Shown here: piece after piece, positions 1 through 8,463 of the stretch
How the letters are laid out: every line of letters starts with the position of its first letter
Numbering within the stretch: the stretch's first letter is position 1
Assembly (NCBI RefSeq): GCF_000264785.1
Contig: NZ_AFJI01000081.1
Span: 124,001 to 188,000, forward strand
Source: Edwardsiella ictaluri ATCC 33202
GTDB lineage: Bacteria > Pseudomonadota > Gammaproteobacteria > Enterobacterales > Enterobacteriaceae
Direction: 5' to 3'
Length of the DNA stretch: 64,000 nucleotides
Made by a program: the position numbers and the translations under genes
The notes under the pieces: generated by a model
What the model was told of the DNA's origin: nothing
What the model saw: only the letters and a program-made list of their open reading frames with translations
The model's database searches: none

Positions 1-161
1 TGATGCGTCACTATCCGATGTCACCGGCGCGGGTGACCGGCCATAGCGATATCGCTCCCGGGCGTAAAACCGATCCCGGTCCGGCGTTCCGCTGGGATGA
101 GTACCATCGTTTACTGCGGACAGCGTTGGCCGGATCCGCGGGTACACCCGATCGTCACTGA
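1..161 (+). CDS. ampD: AmpD, 1,6-anhydro-N-acetylmuramoyl-L-alanine amidase (3' end only)
   Basis: The window opens inside this gene; the reading frame starts at base 3 and ends at the TGA at 159-161, leaving the last 52 codons. The remnant contains the hallmark C-terminal stretch TGHSDIAPGRKTDPGPAFRW, with the histidine and the aspartate (in KTDPGP) that are zinc ligands in AmpD. The family is a cytoplasmic zinc amidase that removes the peptide from 1,6-anhydroMurNAc-peptides during cell-wall recycling and so keeps AmpR-controlled beta-lactamase silent. The ampE gene follows 17 bases downstream on the same strand, the usual ampDE operon. Confidence 0.93.
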   Translation, partial: MRHYPMSPARVTGHSDIAPGRKTDPGPAFRWDEYHRLLRTALAGSAGTPDRH

Positions 162-178
162 AGAGAGAGCTACCGGAG

Positions 179-1033
179 ATGACGTTATTCTCGCTACTGC
201 TGGTTTTGGGCTGGGAGCGGCTGTTTAAGCTGGGGGATCGCTGGCAGCTTGATCGCTGTCTTGTCCCGCTGTTTGCCCGCATAAAGCGGGTATCGCTGAC
301 CAAAACGCTGCTGCTGCTATTGCTGTGGATGCTGCTGATCGGCGCGCTGCTCCAGGGGATTAAGGGGCTGTTTTTCGGCCTGCCGACGCTGCTGATGTGG
401 GTGTTCATCGGGCTGCTGTGCTTTGGCGCGGGGGCTATTCGCCGCGACTATCGCGCTTATATGAAAGCGGCGCGACGAGGAGAACAGGATGCGATGACGC
501 AGATGACGGCGGAGCTGGCGCTGATCCCGGGGCTGTCGGCCGATACGCGCCCGGAGGTCCGCCTGCGTGAGCTGCAGAGTGTGCTGGTGTGGATCAACTA
601 TCGCTTCTATCTGGCGCCGCTGTTCTATTTTGTGATAGCCGGGCCCTACGGCCCGGTGGCGCTGGGCGGCTATGTGCTGCTGCGGGCCTATCAGACCTGG
701 CTGAGCCGTCAGGCCGATCCGCTGATGCGCGCGCAGGCCGGGATCGATCGTCTGCTGCACTGGGTCGACTGGATCCCGGTGCGGCTGGCTGGGATTGCTT
801 ACGCCCTGCTGGGGCACGGTGAGCGTGCGCTGCCGGCCTGGCTGGCGTCGCTGGGCGATCTGAGGAGCGGCCAGTACCAGGTACTGACGGGGCTGGCGCA
901 GCTTTCGCTGGCACGCGATCCGCACCTGGATGGGTTAAAGACGCCGCTGGCGGCGGTGACGCTGGCGCGGCGCATTACGCTGGTGCTGATCGTGGCGGTG
1001 GCGCTGTTGACCATTTATGGCGCGCTGCTTTAG
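179..1033 (+). CDS. ampE: AmpE, inner-membrane regulatory protein of the ampDE operon
   Basis: The protein is 284 residues, the same length as E. coli AmpE. It has hydrophobic segments around residues 43-62, 64-85, 140-165 and near the C-terminus (about 265-284), so it is a polytopic inner-membrane protein. The family has been proposed to act as a membrane sensor linked to beta-lactamase induction, but its biochemical role is not settled. The ATG at 179 lies 17 bases after the ampD stop, with a purine-rich run (GAGAGAG) about 10 bases upstream, consistent with translation as the second gene of the operon. A strong bidirectional terminator follows and separates it from the convergent aroP. Confidence 0.93.
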   Translation: MTLFSLLLVLGWERLFKLGDRWQLDRCLVPLFARIKRVSLTKTLLLLLLWMLLIGALLQGIKGLFFGLPTLLMWVFIGLLCFGAGAIRRDYRAYMKAARRGEQDAMTQMTAELALIPGLSADTRPEVRLRELQSVLVWINYRFYLAPLFYFVIAGPYGPVALGGYVLLRAYQTWLSRQADPLMRAQAGIDRLLHWVDWIPVRLAGIAYALLGHGERALPAWLASLGDLRSGQYQVLTGLAQLSLARDPHLDGLKTPLAAVTLARRITLVLIVAVALLTIYGALL

Positions 1034-1061
1034 CGGGATAAGCGTCCGCGTGCGATAGGCG

Positions 1062-1095
1062 AAAAAACCGGCGCGAGAGATAGCGCCGGTTTTTT
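1062..1095. terminator. Bidirectional rho-independent terminator between ampE and aroP
   Basis: The run AAAAAACCGGCGC (1062-1074) pairs with GCGCCGGTTTTTT (1083-1095) across an 8-base loop. It has an A-run on one side and a T-run on the other, so it can terminate transcription of both convergent genes. Confidence 0.9.
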
Positions 1096-1114
1096 TATTG
1101 GGTGGCGTGGTGCG

Positions 1115-2488
1115 TTAGCCGGGGAGTCGTGCGCTGTGTTTCCGCGTACGCTGCTTAAGGGCATAGCCGACGGCCAGTACGATCAGCCATAGCGGGATCA
1201 ACAGTACTGAAATCTGGATCTCTGGGGTCAAGAGCATAATGACCAGAATGGCGGCCATAAACAGCAGGCACAGATAGTTACCCGCCGGGTACCAGAAGGC
1301 GCGAAAACGGGGAACCACGCCTTCGCGGTTTTTCTGCGCCCGAAAGCGCAGATGCGCGATGCTGATCATCGCCCAGTTGATCACCAGCGCGGAGACGACC
1401 AGCGCCATTAACAGCTCGAAGGCTTTGCCCGGCATCAGGTAGTTAATCAGTACGCATAGCAGGGTGGCCGCCGCCGAGAGGCCGATCGCCACCACCGGGA
1501 CACCGCGCCCGTCCACCTTGAGCAGCGCCTTCGGGCCATTCCCCTGCAGGGCCAAGCCGAACAGCATACGGCTGTTGCAGTAGACGCAGCTGTTGTAGAC
1601 CGACAGCGCCGCGGTCAGCACCACGATATTGAGGACGGTGGCGACCAGGTTACTGTCCAGAGCATGAAAAATCATGACAAACGGGCTGCCGCCCTCGACC
1701 ACCTTACCCCACGGGTAGAGGGAGAGCAGGATCGCCAGAGAGCCGATGTAGAAAATCAGAATGCGGTAAATGACCTGATTGGTCGCCTTGGGGATGCTGC
1801 GCTGCGGATCGTCGGCCTCCGCAGCGGTGATTCCGACCAGCTCCAGACCGCCGAAAGAGAACATGATCACCGCCATTGCCATGACCAGCCCCATGATGCC
1901 ATTGGGGAAGAATCCGCCCTGATCCCACAGGTTACTCACGGAGGCCTCGGGGCCGCCGTGCCCGCTGAACAGTAGCCAGCCGCCAAAGAGGATCATTCCG
2001 ATGATGGCGACCACTTTGATGATGGCGAACCAGAACTCCAGCTCGCCGTAAATTTTGACATTGGCCAGGTTGATTGCGTTGATCAGCAGGAAGAAGACCG
2101 CTGCGGATACCCAGGTCGGGATGTCCGGAAACCAGTACTGTACATAGATACCCACAGCCGTCAGCTCGGCCATGGCGACCAGTACATACAGCACCCAGTA
2201 GTTCCAACCGGAGGCAAAACCGGCAAAGTCTCCCCAGTACTTATAGGCAAAGTGGCTGAATGAACCGGCCACCGGCTCCTCGACCACCATTTCACCCAGT
2301 TGACGCATAATCAGAAAAGCGATAAATCCACCGATGGCGTAACCCAACAGCACCGACGGCCCGGCCATCTTAATGGTTTGTGCGATCCCCAGAAACAGCC
2401 CTGTACCGATGGCGCCGCCTAGGGCAATCAGCTGTATGTGGCGATTCTTCAGGCCACGGTGTAACTGCTCGCCGTGTTGCTCACTCAT
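1115..2488 (-). CDS. aroP: AroP, aromatic amino acid transport protein (APC family)
   Basis: This is a proton-coupled general permease for phenylalanine, tyrosine and tryptophan in the inner membrane. The protein has about 12 hydrophobic helices and near-identical signature blocks to E. coli AroP, including GLKNRHIQLIALGGAIGTGL near the N-terminus, EEPVAGSFSHFAYKYWG, and SFGGLELVGITAAEAD. An in-frame ATG five codons upstream (2503) exists, but the ATG at 2488 has a good ribosome site (GAGGGTAAGAG, read on the minus strand) and begins MSEQHGEQLHRGLKNRH as in E. coli, so I chose it. PheP is a close paralogue; synteny with ampE and pdhR favours aroP. It is divergent from pdhR, and a TyrR-like box lies just upstream. 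Confidence 0.95.
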   Translation of the reverse strand: MSEQHGEQLHRGLKNRHIQLIALGGAIGTGLFLGIAQTIKMAGPSVLLGYAIGGFIAFLIMRQLGEMVVEEPVAGSFSHFAYKYWGDFAGFASGWNYWVLYVLVAMAELTAVGIYVQYWFPDIPTWVSAAVFFLLINAINLANVKIYGELEFWFAIIKVVAIIGMILFGGWLLFSGHGGPEASVSNLWDQGGFFPNGIMGLVMAMAVIMFSFGGLELVGITAAEADDPQRSIPKATNQVIYRILIFYIGSLAILLSLYPWGKVVEGGSPFVMIFHALDSNLVATVLNIVVLTAALSVYNSCVYCNSRMLFGLALQGNGPKALLKVDGRGVPVVAIGLSAAATLLCVLINYLMPGKAFELLMALVVSALVINWAMISIAHLRFRAQKNREGVVPRFRAFWYPAGNYLCLLFMAAILVIMLLTPEIQISVLLIPLWLIVLAVGYALKQRTRKHSARLPG

Positions 2489-2537
2489 ATCTCTTACCCT
2501 CATCCGGCTCTGTTCAGGGATACTGCCAGCGCCATGC

Positions 2538-2555
2538 TGTAATAATAACGATACA
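2538..2555. promoter_or_regulatory. Possible TyrR box upstream of aroP
   Basis: TGTAATAATAACGATACA resembles the TyrR consensus TGTAAA-N6-TTTACA and has the essential G-N14-C spacing. It lies about 50 bases upstream of the aroP start codon. E. coli aroP is repressed by TyrR with aromatic amino acids. The 3' half-site is imperfect and I did not find a clear second box, so this is tentative. Confidence 0.35.
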
Positions 2556-2921
2556 GAAGCCGGAATATTATGTTTACCGAGCTGTTATATTCAAATGCAT
2601 AAATAATCTACCAACGCATTGAGAATAATGGTATGCGAAAAAAAATGCATCCGATTTCTATGTGTCGTTCGTTTAGGGCGGCATAGGAGCAGCACAGCGA
2701 GAAGTGAGTCGTCTTATTATTTTTTATGCACTTTTCATTTATATCAATGCTGATTGTGGTTGGCTTTCTCGCTTCAGCTAGCGTGAAATGCCGTTTATAA
2801 AGCGTTAAAGTCCATGTCGAAAAGGTAAAAACTAATACCGTGACTTGGTTATCACGCTGGTGTTTTATTGATTTTTGTTGTTAACAAATGCGTCATTTCA
2901 TGATTTGCATCAATAGTTATA

Positions 2922-2949
2922 TGGACAACTGGTGAAGATTTTGTTACTT
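2922..2949 (+). promoter_or_regulatory. Candidate promoter of the pdhR-aceEF-lpd operon
   Basis: TGGACA (2922-2927) and TTACTT (2944-2949) are separated by 16 bases. The predicted transcription start near 2956 would place the PdhR operator at about +11 to +29, the same arrangement known for the E. coli pdh promoter. The hexamers are weak, so this rests largely on the operator position. Confidence 0.5.
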
Positions 2950-2965
2950 TGAGGTCATGTTTTTG

Positions 2966-2984
2966 AAATTGGTAATACCAATTT
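2966..2984. promoter_or_regulatory. PdhR operator, perfect 19-bp palindrome
   Basis: AAATTGGTAATACCAATTT is a perfect inverted repeat centred on base 2975 and matches the known PdhR binding core ATTGGTnnnACCAAT. It lies 54 bases upstream of the pdhR start. In E. coli, PdhR bound here represses its own operon and is released by pyruvate, so the same autoregulation is expected. Confidence 0.92.
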
Positions 2985-3038
2985 ACTTTGTAGTTCTCCG
3001 ATGAGAACGTCATCTACGTTCAGAGAAGACATTGTCAC

Positions 3039-3803
3039 ATGGCCTACAGCAAAATCCGCCAGCCCAAACTATCGGATGCGATCGAACAGCAGTTGGAATA
3101 TTTGATCCTGGAAGGAACGCTGCGCCCCGGGGAAAAACTGCTGCCGGAGCGCGAACTGGCAAAGCAGTTCGATGTATCCCGTCCCTCTCTGCGTGAGGCC
3201 ATTCAGCGCCTGGAAGCCAAAGGTCTGCTGCTGCGTCGTCAGGGAGGGGGCACCTTCGTTCAGGCCAACCTCTGGCAAAGCTTTAGTGACCCGCTGGCAG
3301 AGCTGCTCGCGGCCCACCCGGAATCCCAATACGATCTGTTGGAAACCCGCCATGCCCTGGAGGGGATTGCGGCCTATTATGCTGCGCTGCGCGGCACCGA
3401 TGAAGATTTCGTTCGCCTGCGCGAGTGCCATCTGGCGATTGAAAGCGCTCAGGCTGCAGGTGATCTGGATGGTGAGGCCGATGCGGTGATGCAGTATCAG
3501 GTGACGGTGACCGAAGCCGCTCATAACGCGGTGCTGCTCCATCTGCTACGCTGCATGGCGCCGATGCTGGAGAAGAACGTAAAACAGAATTTCGAGCTAC
3601 TCTATACGCGTCGCGAAATGCTGGCGCTGGTCAGCGATCACCGAGCCAGTATCTTTGCGGCCATCATCGCCCGGGAGCCGGAGCGGGCGCGTGAGGCATC
3701 ATACCGCCATCTGGCTTTTATTGAAGATATTTTGCTGGAGATGAGCCGTGAGCACAGCCGCCGTGAGCGCTCGCTTCGGCTGCTCCAACAGCGTAAGGAT
3801 TGA
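3039..3803 (+). CDS. pdhR: PdhR, pyruvate-responsive repressor of the pyruvate dehydrogenase operon
   Basis: The protein is 254 residues, as in E. coli. The N-terminal GntR-type winged helix (about residues 10-75) contains [20 protein letters not shown] and [16 protein letters not shown]. The rest is an all-helical FadR-type ligand-binding domain that in this family senses pyruvate. It heads the pdhR-aceE-aceF-lpd cluster and has its own operator 54 bases upstream. It should repress the cluster and, from knowledge of E. coli, other respiratory genes until pyruvate accumulates. There are no anomalies; the start is the ATG in CACATGGCC, consistent with the E. coli N-terminus [10 protein letters not shown]. 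Confidence 0.97.
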   Translation: MAYSKIRQPKLSDAIEQQLEYLILEGTLRPGEKLLPERELAKQFDVSRPSLREAIQRLEAKGLLLRRQGGGTFVQANLWQSFSDPLAELLAAHPESQYDLLETRHALEGIAAYYAALRGTDEDFVRLRECHLAIESAQAAGDLDGEADAVMQYQVTVTEAAHNAVLLHLLRCMAPMLEKNVKQNFELLYTRREMLALVSDHRASIFAAIIAREPERAREASYRHLAFIEDILLEMSREHSRRERSLRLLQQRKD

Positions 3804-3871
3804 AAATTGGTTCGTACGTCGCCCTTCGGGGCGTGTGCGCCGATGTTAACACTAGGCAACTCACCGATTGG

Positions 3872-3915
3872 GCCTGTCTTCGTGCGTTTTGATACCAGAG
3901 CGCACGAAGACAGGC
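3872..3915. repeat. Perfect 15-bp inverted repeat between pdhR and aceE
   Basis: GCCTGTCTTCGTGCG (3872-3886) is followed after 14 bases by its exact complement CGCACGAAGACAGGC (3901-3915). Transcribed, it forms a very stable hairpin ending 37 bases before the aceE start. No T-run follows, so it is not a classical terminator. It may protect or process the mRNA or be a repetitive palindromic element. Confidence 0.9.
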
Positions 3916-3952
3916 TCCAGACAACCCATTTAGACAGATAAGGAATACCACC

Positions 3953-6616
3953 ATGTCAGATCGTTTATTCAATGACGTGGATCCGATCGAAACCCGCGAT
4001 TGGCTGCAGGCGATAGAATCGGTCATCCGTGAAGAAGGCGTAGAGCGTGCGCAGTATCTGATCGATCAGGTACTGAATTCCGCCCGTCAGGGCGGCGTTA
4101 ATCTGCCTTCCGCTGCGTTGGTCCACAATTACGTGAATACCATTGCTCTGGAAGATGAGCCGGCCTATCCGGGAAATCTGGATCTGGAGCGTCGTATCCG
4201 CATTGCCATGCGTTGGAATGCGGTGATGATTGTCCTGCATGCGTCGAAGAAAGATCTGGAGCTGGGTGGTCATATGGCCTCCTATCAGTCTTCCGCTACA
4301 GTTTACGAAGTGTGCTTTAACCATTTCTTCCGCGCTCGTAACCAGAAGGACGGCGGCGATCTGGTCTACTTCCAGGGGCATATCTCTCCGGGGATCTATG
4401 CTCGCGCCTTCCTGGAAGGACGTCTGACCGAGGAGCAACTGAATAACTTCCGTCAGGAGGTTCACGGTACGGGGCTCTCCTCTTACCCGCATCCTAAGTT
4501 GATGCCGGAGTTCTGGCAGTTCCCGACCGTCTCCATGGGTTTGGGGCCGCTGGGGGCGATTTATCAGGCCAAGTTCCTGAAGTACCTGAATCATCGCGGT
4601 CTGAAGGATACCGCGGCGCAGCGCGTTTACGCTTTCCTCGGCGACGGTGAGATGGATGAGCCGGAATCTAAGGGTGCCATCACCATCGCCACCCGCGATA
4701 AGCTGGACAACCTGTGCTTTGTCATTAACTGCAACCTGCAGCGTCTGGATGGTCCGGTGACGGGGAATGGCAAGATCATCAACGAACTGGAAGGTATCTT
4801 CGCCGGTGCGGGATGGAACGTGATCAAGGTGATTTGGGGTTCTCGCTGGGATGCGCTGCTGCGTAAAGATACCAGCGGCAAGCTGATCCAGTTGATGAAT
4901 GAGACCCTGGACGGTGACTATCAGACCTTCAAGTCAAAGAATGGTGCCTATGTGCGTGAACACTTCTTTGGCCGCTATCCGGAAACCGCGGCGCTGGTCA
5001 AGGACATGTCTGACGATGAGATCTGGGCGCTGAATCGCGGTGGCCACGATCCGAAGAAAGTCTACGCTGCCTTTAAGAAAGCCGAAGAGACCAAAGATCA
5101 GCCGACGGTGATCCTGGTGCATACCATCAAGGGCTATGGCATGGGTGACACCGCCGAAGGCAAGAACATCGCCCACCAGGTTAAGAAGATGAACATGGAT
5201 GGCGTGCGTCATTTCCGCGATCGCTTCAATGTGCCGGTGGCCGATGCCGATCTGGAGAAGCTGCCGTACGTCACCTTTGATGCCGATTCTGAAGAGGCGC
5301 GCTATCTGCATGAGCGCCGCACCGCGCTGCAGGGCTATGTCCCGACCCGTAGCCCGACCTTCAGCGAGCGTCTGGATCTGCCGGCGTTGGCGGATTTCTC
5401 CGCTCTGCTGGAAGAGCAGAACAAAGAGATTTCGACCACCATCGCCTTCGTGCGTGCGCTGAACGTGATGCTGAAGAACAAATCCATCAAGGATCGCCTG
5501 GTACCGATCATCGCCGACGAAGCGCGCACCTTCGGTATGGAAGGGCTGTTCCGTCAGATTGGGATTTATAGCCCGAACGGCCAGCGCTACACCCCGCAGG
5601 ATCGCGAGCAGGTGGCCTACTACAAAGAGGACGAGAAAGGGCAGATTCTACAGGAAGGGATCAACGAGCTGGGTGCCGGGGCATCCTGGCTGGCGGCAGC
5701 CACCTCTTACAGCACCAACAATCTGCCGATGATCCCGTTCTACATCTACTACTCCATGTTTGGCTTCCAGCGCATCGGCGACCTGTGCTGGGCGGCGGGC
5801 GACCAGCAGGCGCGCGGTTTCCTGATCGGTGGTACCTCCGGGCGCACCACCCTGAATGGGGAAGGTCTGCAGCACGAAGATGGCCACAGCCATATTCAAT
5901 CCCTGACTATCCCGAACTGCATCTCCTACGATCCGGCCTATGCCTATGAAGTGGCCGTGATCATGCACGACGGCCTGGAGCGCATGTATGGTGATAAGCA
6001 GGAGAACGTGTACTACTACATCACCACGCTGAACGAAAACTACCATATGCCGGCGATGCCGCAGGGCGCAGAAGAGGGCATCCGCCGTGGGATCTACTCG
6101 TTGGATACCCTGTCCGGTGACAAGGGCAAGGTCCAGCTGCTGGGCTCCGGTTCCATGTTGCGCCACGTCCGTGAGGCCGCGCGTATCCTGTCTGAAGAGT
6201 ATGGCGTTGGCAGCAATGTGTACAGTGTGACCTCCTTCACCGAGCTGGCGCGCGATGGTCAGGACTGCGAGCGTTGGAACATGCTGCATCCGCTGGAGAC
6301 CCCGCGCGTACCGTATATCGCTCAGGTGATGAACGATGCGCCGGCCGTGGCGTCTACCGACTATATGAAGCTGTTTGCCGAGCAGGTACGTACCTATGTT
6401 CCGGCCAGTGATTACCGCGTGCTGGGCACCGATGGCTTTGGCCGTTCCGACAGCCGTGAAAACCTGCGTCACCACTTTGAGGTCGATGCCTCCTACGTGG
6501 TCGTGGCGGCACTGGGTGAACTGGCAAAACGTGGGGAGATCGCTGCTTCCGTGGTGGCGGACGCCATCGGCAAGTTCAATATCGATCCGGAAAAAGTAAA
6601 CCCGCGTCTGGCATAA
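3953..6616 (+). CDS. aceE: AceE, pyruvate dehydrogenase E1 component
   Basis: This thiamine-diphosphate enzyme decarboxylates pyruvate and reductively acetylates the lipoyl groups of AceF; it acts in the cytoplasm as a homodimer within the pyruvate dehydrogenase complex. The 887 residues equal the E. coli length. The thiamine-diphosphate/Mg motif [12 protein letters not shown]...NCN is at about residues 229-260, and the transketolase-like central and C-terminal domains (for example [20 protein letters not shown] near 625) are intact. The ATG at 3953 follows an AAGGA ribosome site. The upstream 15-bp hairpin separates it from pdhR, and aceF follows after 13 bases. Confidence 0.98.
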   Translation: MSDRLFNDVDPIETRDWLQAIESVIREEGVERAQYLIDQVLNSARQGGVNLPSAALVHNYVNTIALEDEPAYPGNLDLERRIRIAMRWNAVMIVLHASKKDLELGGHMASYQSSATVYEVCFNHFFRARNQKDGGDLVYFQGHISPGIYARAFLEGRLTEEQLNNFRQEVHGTGLSSYPHPKLMPEFWQFPTVSMGLGPLGAIYQAKFLKYLNHRGLKDTAAQRVYAFLGDGEMDEPESKGAITIATRDKLDNLCFVINCNLQRLDGPVTGNGKIINELEGIFAGAGWNVIKVIWGSRWDALLRKDTSGKLIQLMNETLDGDYQTFKSKNGAYVREHFFGRYPETAALVKDMSDDEIWALNRGGHDPKKVYAAFKKAEETKDQPTVILVHTIKGYGMGDTAEGKNIAHQVKKMNMDGVRHFRDRFNVPVADADLEKLPYVTFDADSEEARYLHERRTALQGYVPTRSPTFSERLDLPALADFSALLEEQNKEISTTIAFVRALNVMLKNKSIKDRLVPIIADEARTFGMEGLFRQIGIYSPNGQRYTPQDREQVAYYKEDEKGQILQEGINELGAGASWLAAATSYSTNNLPMIPFYIYYSMFGFQRIGDLCWAAGDQQARGFLIGGTSGRTTLNGEGLQHEDGHSHIQSLTIPNCISYDPAYAYEVAVIMHDGLERMYGDKQENVYYYITTLNENYHMPAMPQGAEEGIRRGIYSLDTLSGDKGKVQLLGSGSMLRHVREAARILSEEYGVGSNVYSVTSFTELARDGQDCERWNMLHPLETPRVPYIAQVMNDAPAVASTDYMKLFAEQVRTYVPASDYRVLGTDGFGRSDSRENLRHHFEVDASYVVVAALGELAKRGEIAASVVADAIGKFNIDPEKVNPRLA

Positions 6617-6629
6617 GAGGTACGGAATA

Positions 6630-8198
6630 ATGGCAATTGCAATCAAGGTACCGGACATCGGTGCGGATGAAGTAGAAGTCACTGAAATTCTGGTGAAAGT
6701 CGGTGACCGGGTTGATGCGGAGCAGTCGCTGATCACCGTTGAGGGCGACAAGGCTTCAATGGAGGTTCCCTCGCCGCAGGCCGGCATTATCCGCGCCATC
6801 AAGGTTGTGGTGGGCGATAAGGTCACAACCGGTTCTCTGATCATGGAGTTTGAGGCGGCAGATGCCGCCGCAGCCCAACCGGCGGCTCAGGTGCAGCCGG
6901 CAGCGGCTCCGGCCGCCGCTGCGCAGGTGCGTGATGTTCAGGTGCCGGATATCGGTGGCGATGAGGTTGAGGTCACCGAAATTCTGGTTAAGGTGGGCGA
7001 CAGCGTCAGCGCTGAGCAGTCGCTGATCACCGTCGAAGGCGATAAGGCCTCGATGGAGGTTCCGGCGCCGTTCTCCGGGGTGGTTCAATCCATCACTATC
7101 GCCACCGGCGACAAGGTGAAGACCGGTTCGCCGATCATGACCTTCAGCGTGGCGGGCAGCGCGTCAGTGCCGTCGGCATCTGCGCCAGCGGCTGCGCTAC
7201 CGGTAAGTGCACCGACAGCCTCACCGGTTGCCGCGCCTGCGGTGGTACAGGCGGAGAGCGAATTTACCGAAAACACCGCCTATGTGCATGCGACGCCGGT
7301 GATCCGCCGTCTGGCGCGCGAGTTTGGTGTTAACCTGGCCAGGGTAAAAGGCAGTGGGCGTAAAGGCCGTATTCTGCGTGAAGACGTACAGGCTTATGTC
7401 AAAGAGCTGATTAAGCGTGCTGAAACTGCACCGGTGGCTGCCGGAGGGGCCCTGCCGGGTCTGCTGCCGTGGCCGAAAGTGGACTTCAGCAAGTTCGGCG
7501 AGGTGGAAGAGGTTGAGCTGGATCGTATCCAGAAGATCTCCGGCGCCAACCTGCACCGCAACTGGGTGATGATCCCGCATGTCACCCAGTTTGACGAGAC
7601 CGATATTACCGAGGTGGAAGCGTTCCGCAAACAGCAGAACGTGGAGTCCGAGAAGCGCAAGCTGGGGGTTAAAATTACCCCGCTGGTGTTTATCATCAAG
7701 GCGGTGGCTAAGGCGCTGGAGGCGATGCCGCGCTTTAACAGCTCCCTGTCTGAGGATGCCCAGCGTCTGACGCTGAAGAAGTACATCAATATCGGTGTTG
7801 CGGTCGATACGCCGAACGGCCTGGTGGTTCCGGTGCTGCGCGACGTCAATAAGAAGGGCATCATCGAGCTGTCGCGCGATCTGGCGGAAATCTCAGCCAA
7901 GGCGCGTGCCGGCAAGCTGACCGCCACGGACATGCAGGGCGGCTGCTTTACCATCTCTAGCTTGGGTGGTATCGGCGGCACGGCGTTTACGCCGATCGTC
8001 AACGCACCGGAGGTGGCGATCCTGGGGGTATCCAAGTCGTCGATGAAGCCGGTATGGAATGGGAAAGAGTTTGCGCCGCGCCTGATGCTGCCGCTGGCGC
8101 TCTCCTATGACCATCGGGTTATCGACGGTGCCGACGGCGCCCGCTTTATCAGTTTCATCAACAGTGTGATGTCTGATATCCGCCGCCTGGTGATGTAA
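6630..8198 (+). CDS. aceF: AceF, dihydrolipoamide acetyltransferase (E2) with two lipoyl domains
   Basis: This is the core of the pyruvate dehydrogenase complex; it carries acetyl groups on lipoyl-lysines to coenzyme A. There are two lipoyl domains (about residues 2-75 and 101-173), each with the GDKAS motif whose lysine (K41, K139) is lipoylated. Ala/Pro-rich linkers follow, then a peripheral-subunit-binding domain (about 214-252) and the catalytic domain ending with DHRVIDG, which holds the catalytic histidine and aspartate. The protein is 522 residues against about 630 in E. coli, which has three lipoyl domains; the difference is about one domain plus linker. The frame is intact. A partial terminator follows before lpd. 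Confidence 0.97.
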   Translation: MAIAIKVPDIGADEVEVTEILVKVGDRVDAEQSLITVEGDKASMEVPSPQAGIIRAIKVVVGDKVTTGSLIMEFEAADAAAAQPAAQVQPAAAPAAAAQVRDVQVPDIGGDEVEVTEILVKVGDSVSAEQSLITVEGDKASMEVPAPFSGVVQSITIATGDKVKTGSPIMTFSVAGSASVPSASAPAAALPVSAPTASPVAAPAVVQAESEFTENTAYVHATPVIRRLAREFGVNLARVKGSGRKGRILREDVQAYVKELIKRAETAPVAAGGALPGLLPWPKVDFSKFGEVEEVELDRIQKISGANLHRNWVMIPHVTQFDETDITEVEAFRKQQNVESEKRKLGVKITPLVFIIKAVAKALEAMPRFNSSLSEDAQRLTLKKYINIGVAVDTPNGLVVPVLRDVNKKGIIELSRDLAEISAKARAGKLTATDMQGGCFTISSLGGIGGTAFTPIVNAPEVAILGVSKSSMKPVWNGKEFAPRLMLPLALSYDHRVIDGADGARFISFINSVMSDIRRLVM

Positions 8199-8204
8199 GC
8201 CGAG

Positions 8205-8229
8205 GGCCGGCTCATGCGCCGGTCTTTTT
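8205..8229 (+). terminator. Weak terminator or attenuator after aceF
   Basis: CCGGC (8207-8211) pairs with GCCGG (8218-8222), extended by G-T and G-C pairs, and is followed by five T residues (8225-8229). The stem is short, so it likely only reduces read-through into lpd, which in E. coli has its own promoter. Confidence 0.6.
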
Positions 8230-8303
8230 CTTGAATACGCGGCATGGCTGGTGCTGGCTCGCGTCAGCCATGTCGTCAGAGGCAGACGTCGACGGATCAT
8301 CCC

Positions 8304-8331
8304 TTTACAGAATTATTAACATTTCTGTAAA
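8304..8331. promoter_or_regulatory. Inverted repeat in the lpd promoter region
   Basis: TTTACAGAA (8304-8312) and its exact complement TTCTGTAAA (8323-8331) flank ten bases. The element includes TTAACA (8316-8321), which could be a -35 hexamer, and lies about 130 bases before the lpd start. This is where the independent lpd promoter is expected. The bound protein, if any, cannot be named from sequence alone. Confidence 0.6.
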
Positions 8332-8361
8332 CTGTGGGGCGCGACGGGTGCCCCGGCGGAG

Positions 8362-8377
8362 GCCGCGGCGCCGCGGC
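8362..8377. repeat. 16-bp GC-only palindrome in the lpd leader
   Basis: GCCGCGGCGCCGCGGC is a perfect palindrome and also a tandem repeat of GCCGCGGC. It sits in the probable 5' untranslated region of lpd, about 90 bases before the start codon, and would fold strongly in the mRNA. Confidence 0.7.
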
Positions 8378-8463
8378 GATGTCAGCCCGTGGGGCGGCGG
8401 ACGGTCGGTCTGGGTGCCATAGCGGTGCATCCACGCCGCCGGAAAAACAATAAAGAGGTCATG

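Larger units (their letters stand above)
2489..3038. other. Long divergent intergenic region between aroP and pdhR
   Basis: About 550 bases of AT-rich DNA contain no credible gene on either strand. It should hold the aroP promoter (minus strand) and the pdhR operon promoter (plus strand). The recognisable sites are listed separately: a TyrR-like box near aroP, and a promoter with a PdhR operator close to pdhR. I see nothing certain between about 2560 and 2920. Confidence 0.7.

Noticed and set aside
3803..3815. A second PdhR site at the end of pdhR
   Set aside because: Only one half-site (AATTGGT) is present and no symmetrical partner follows.
5648..6844. 398-codon minus-strand frame opposite aceE and aceF
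   Set aside because: It spans two well-conserved genes and has no recognisable domain.
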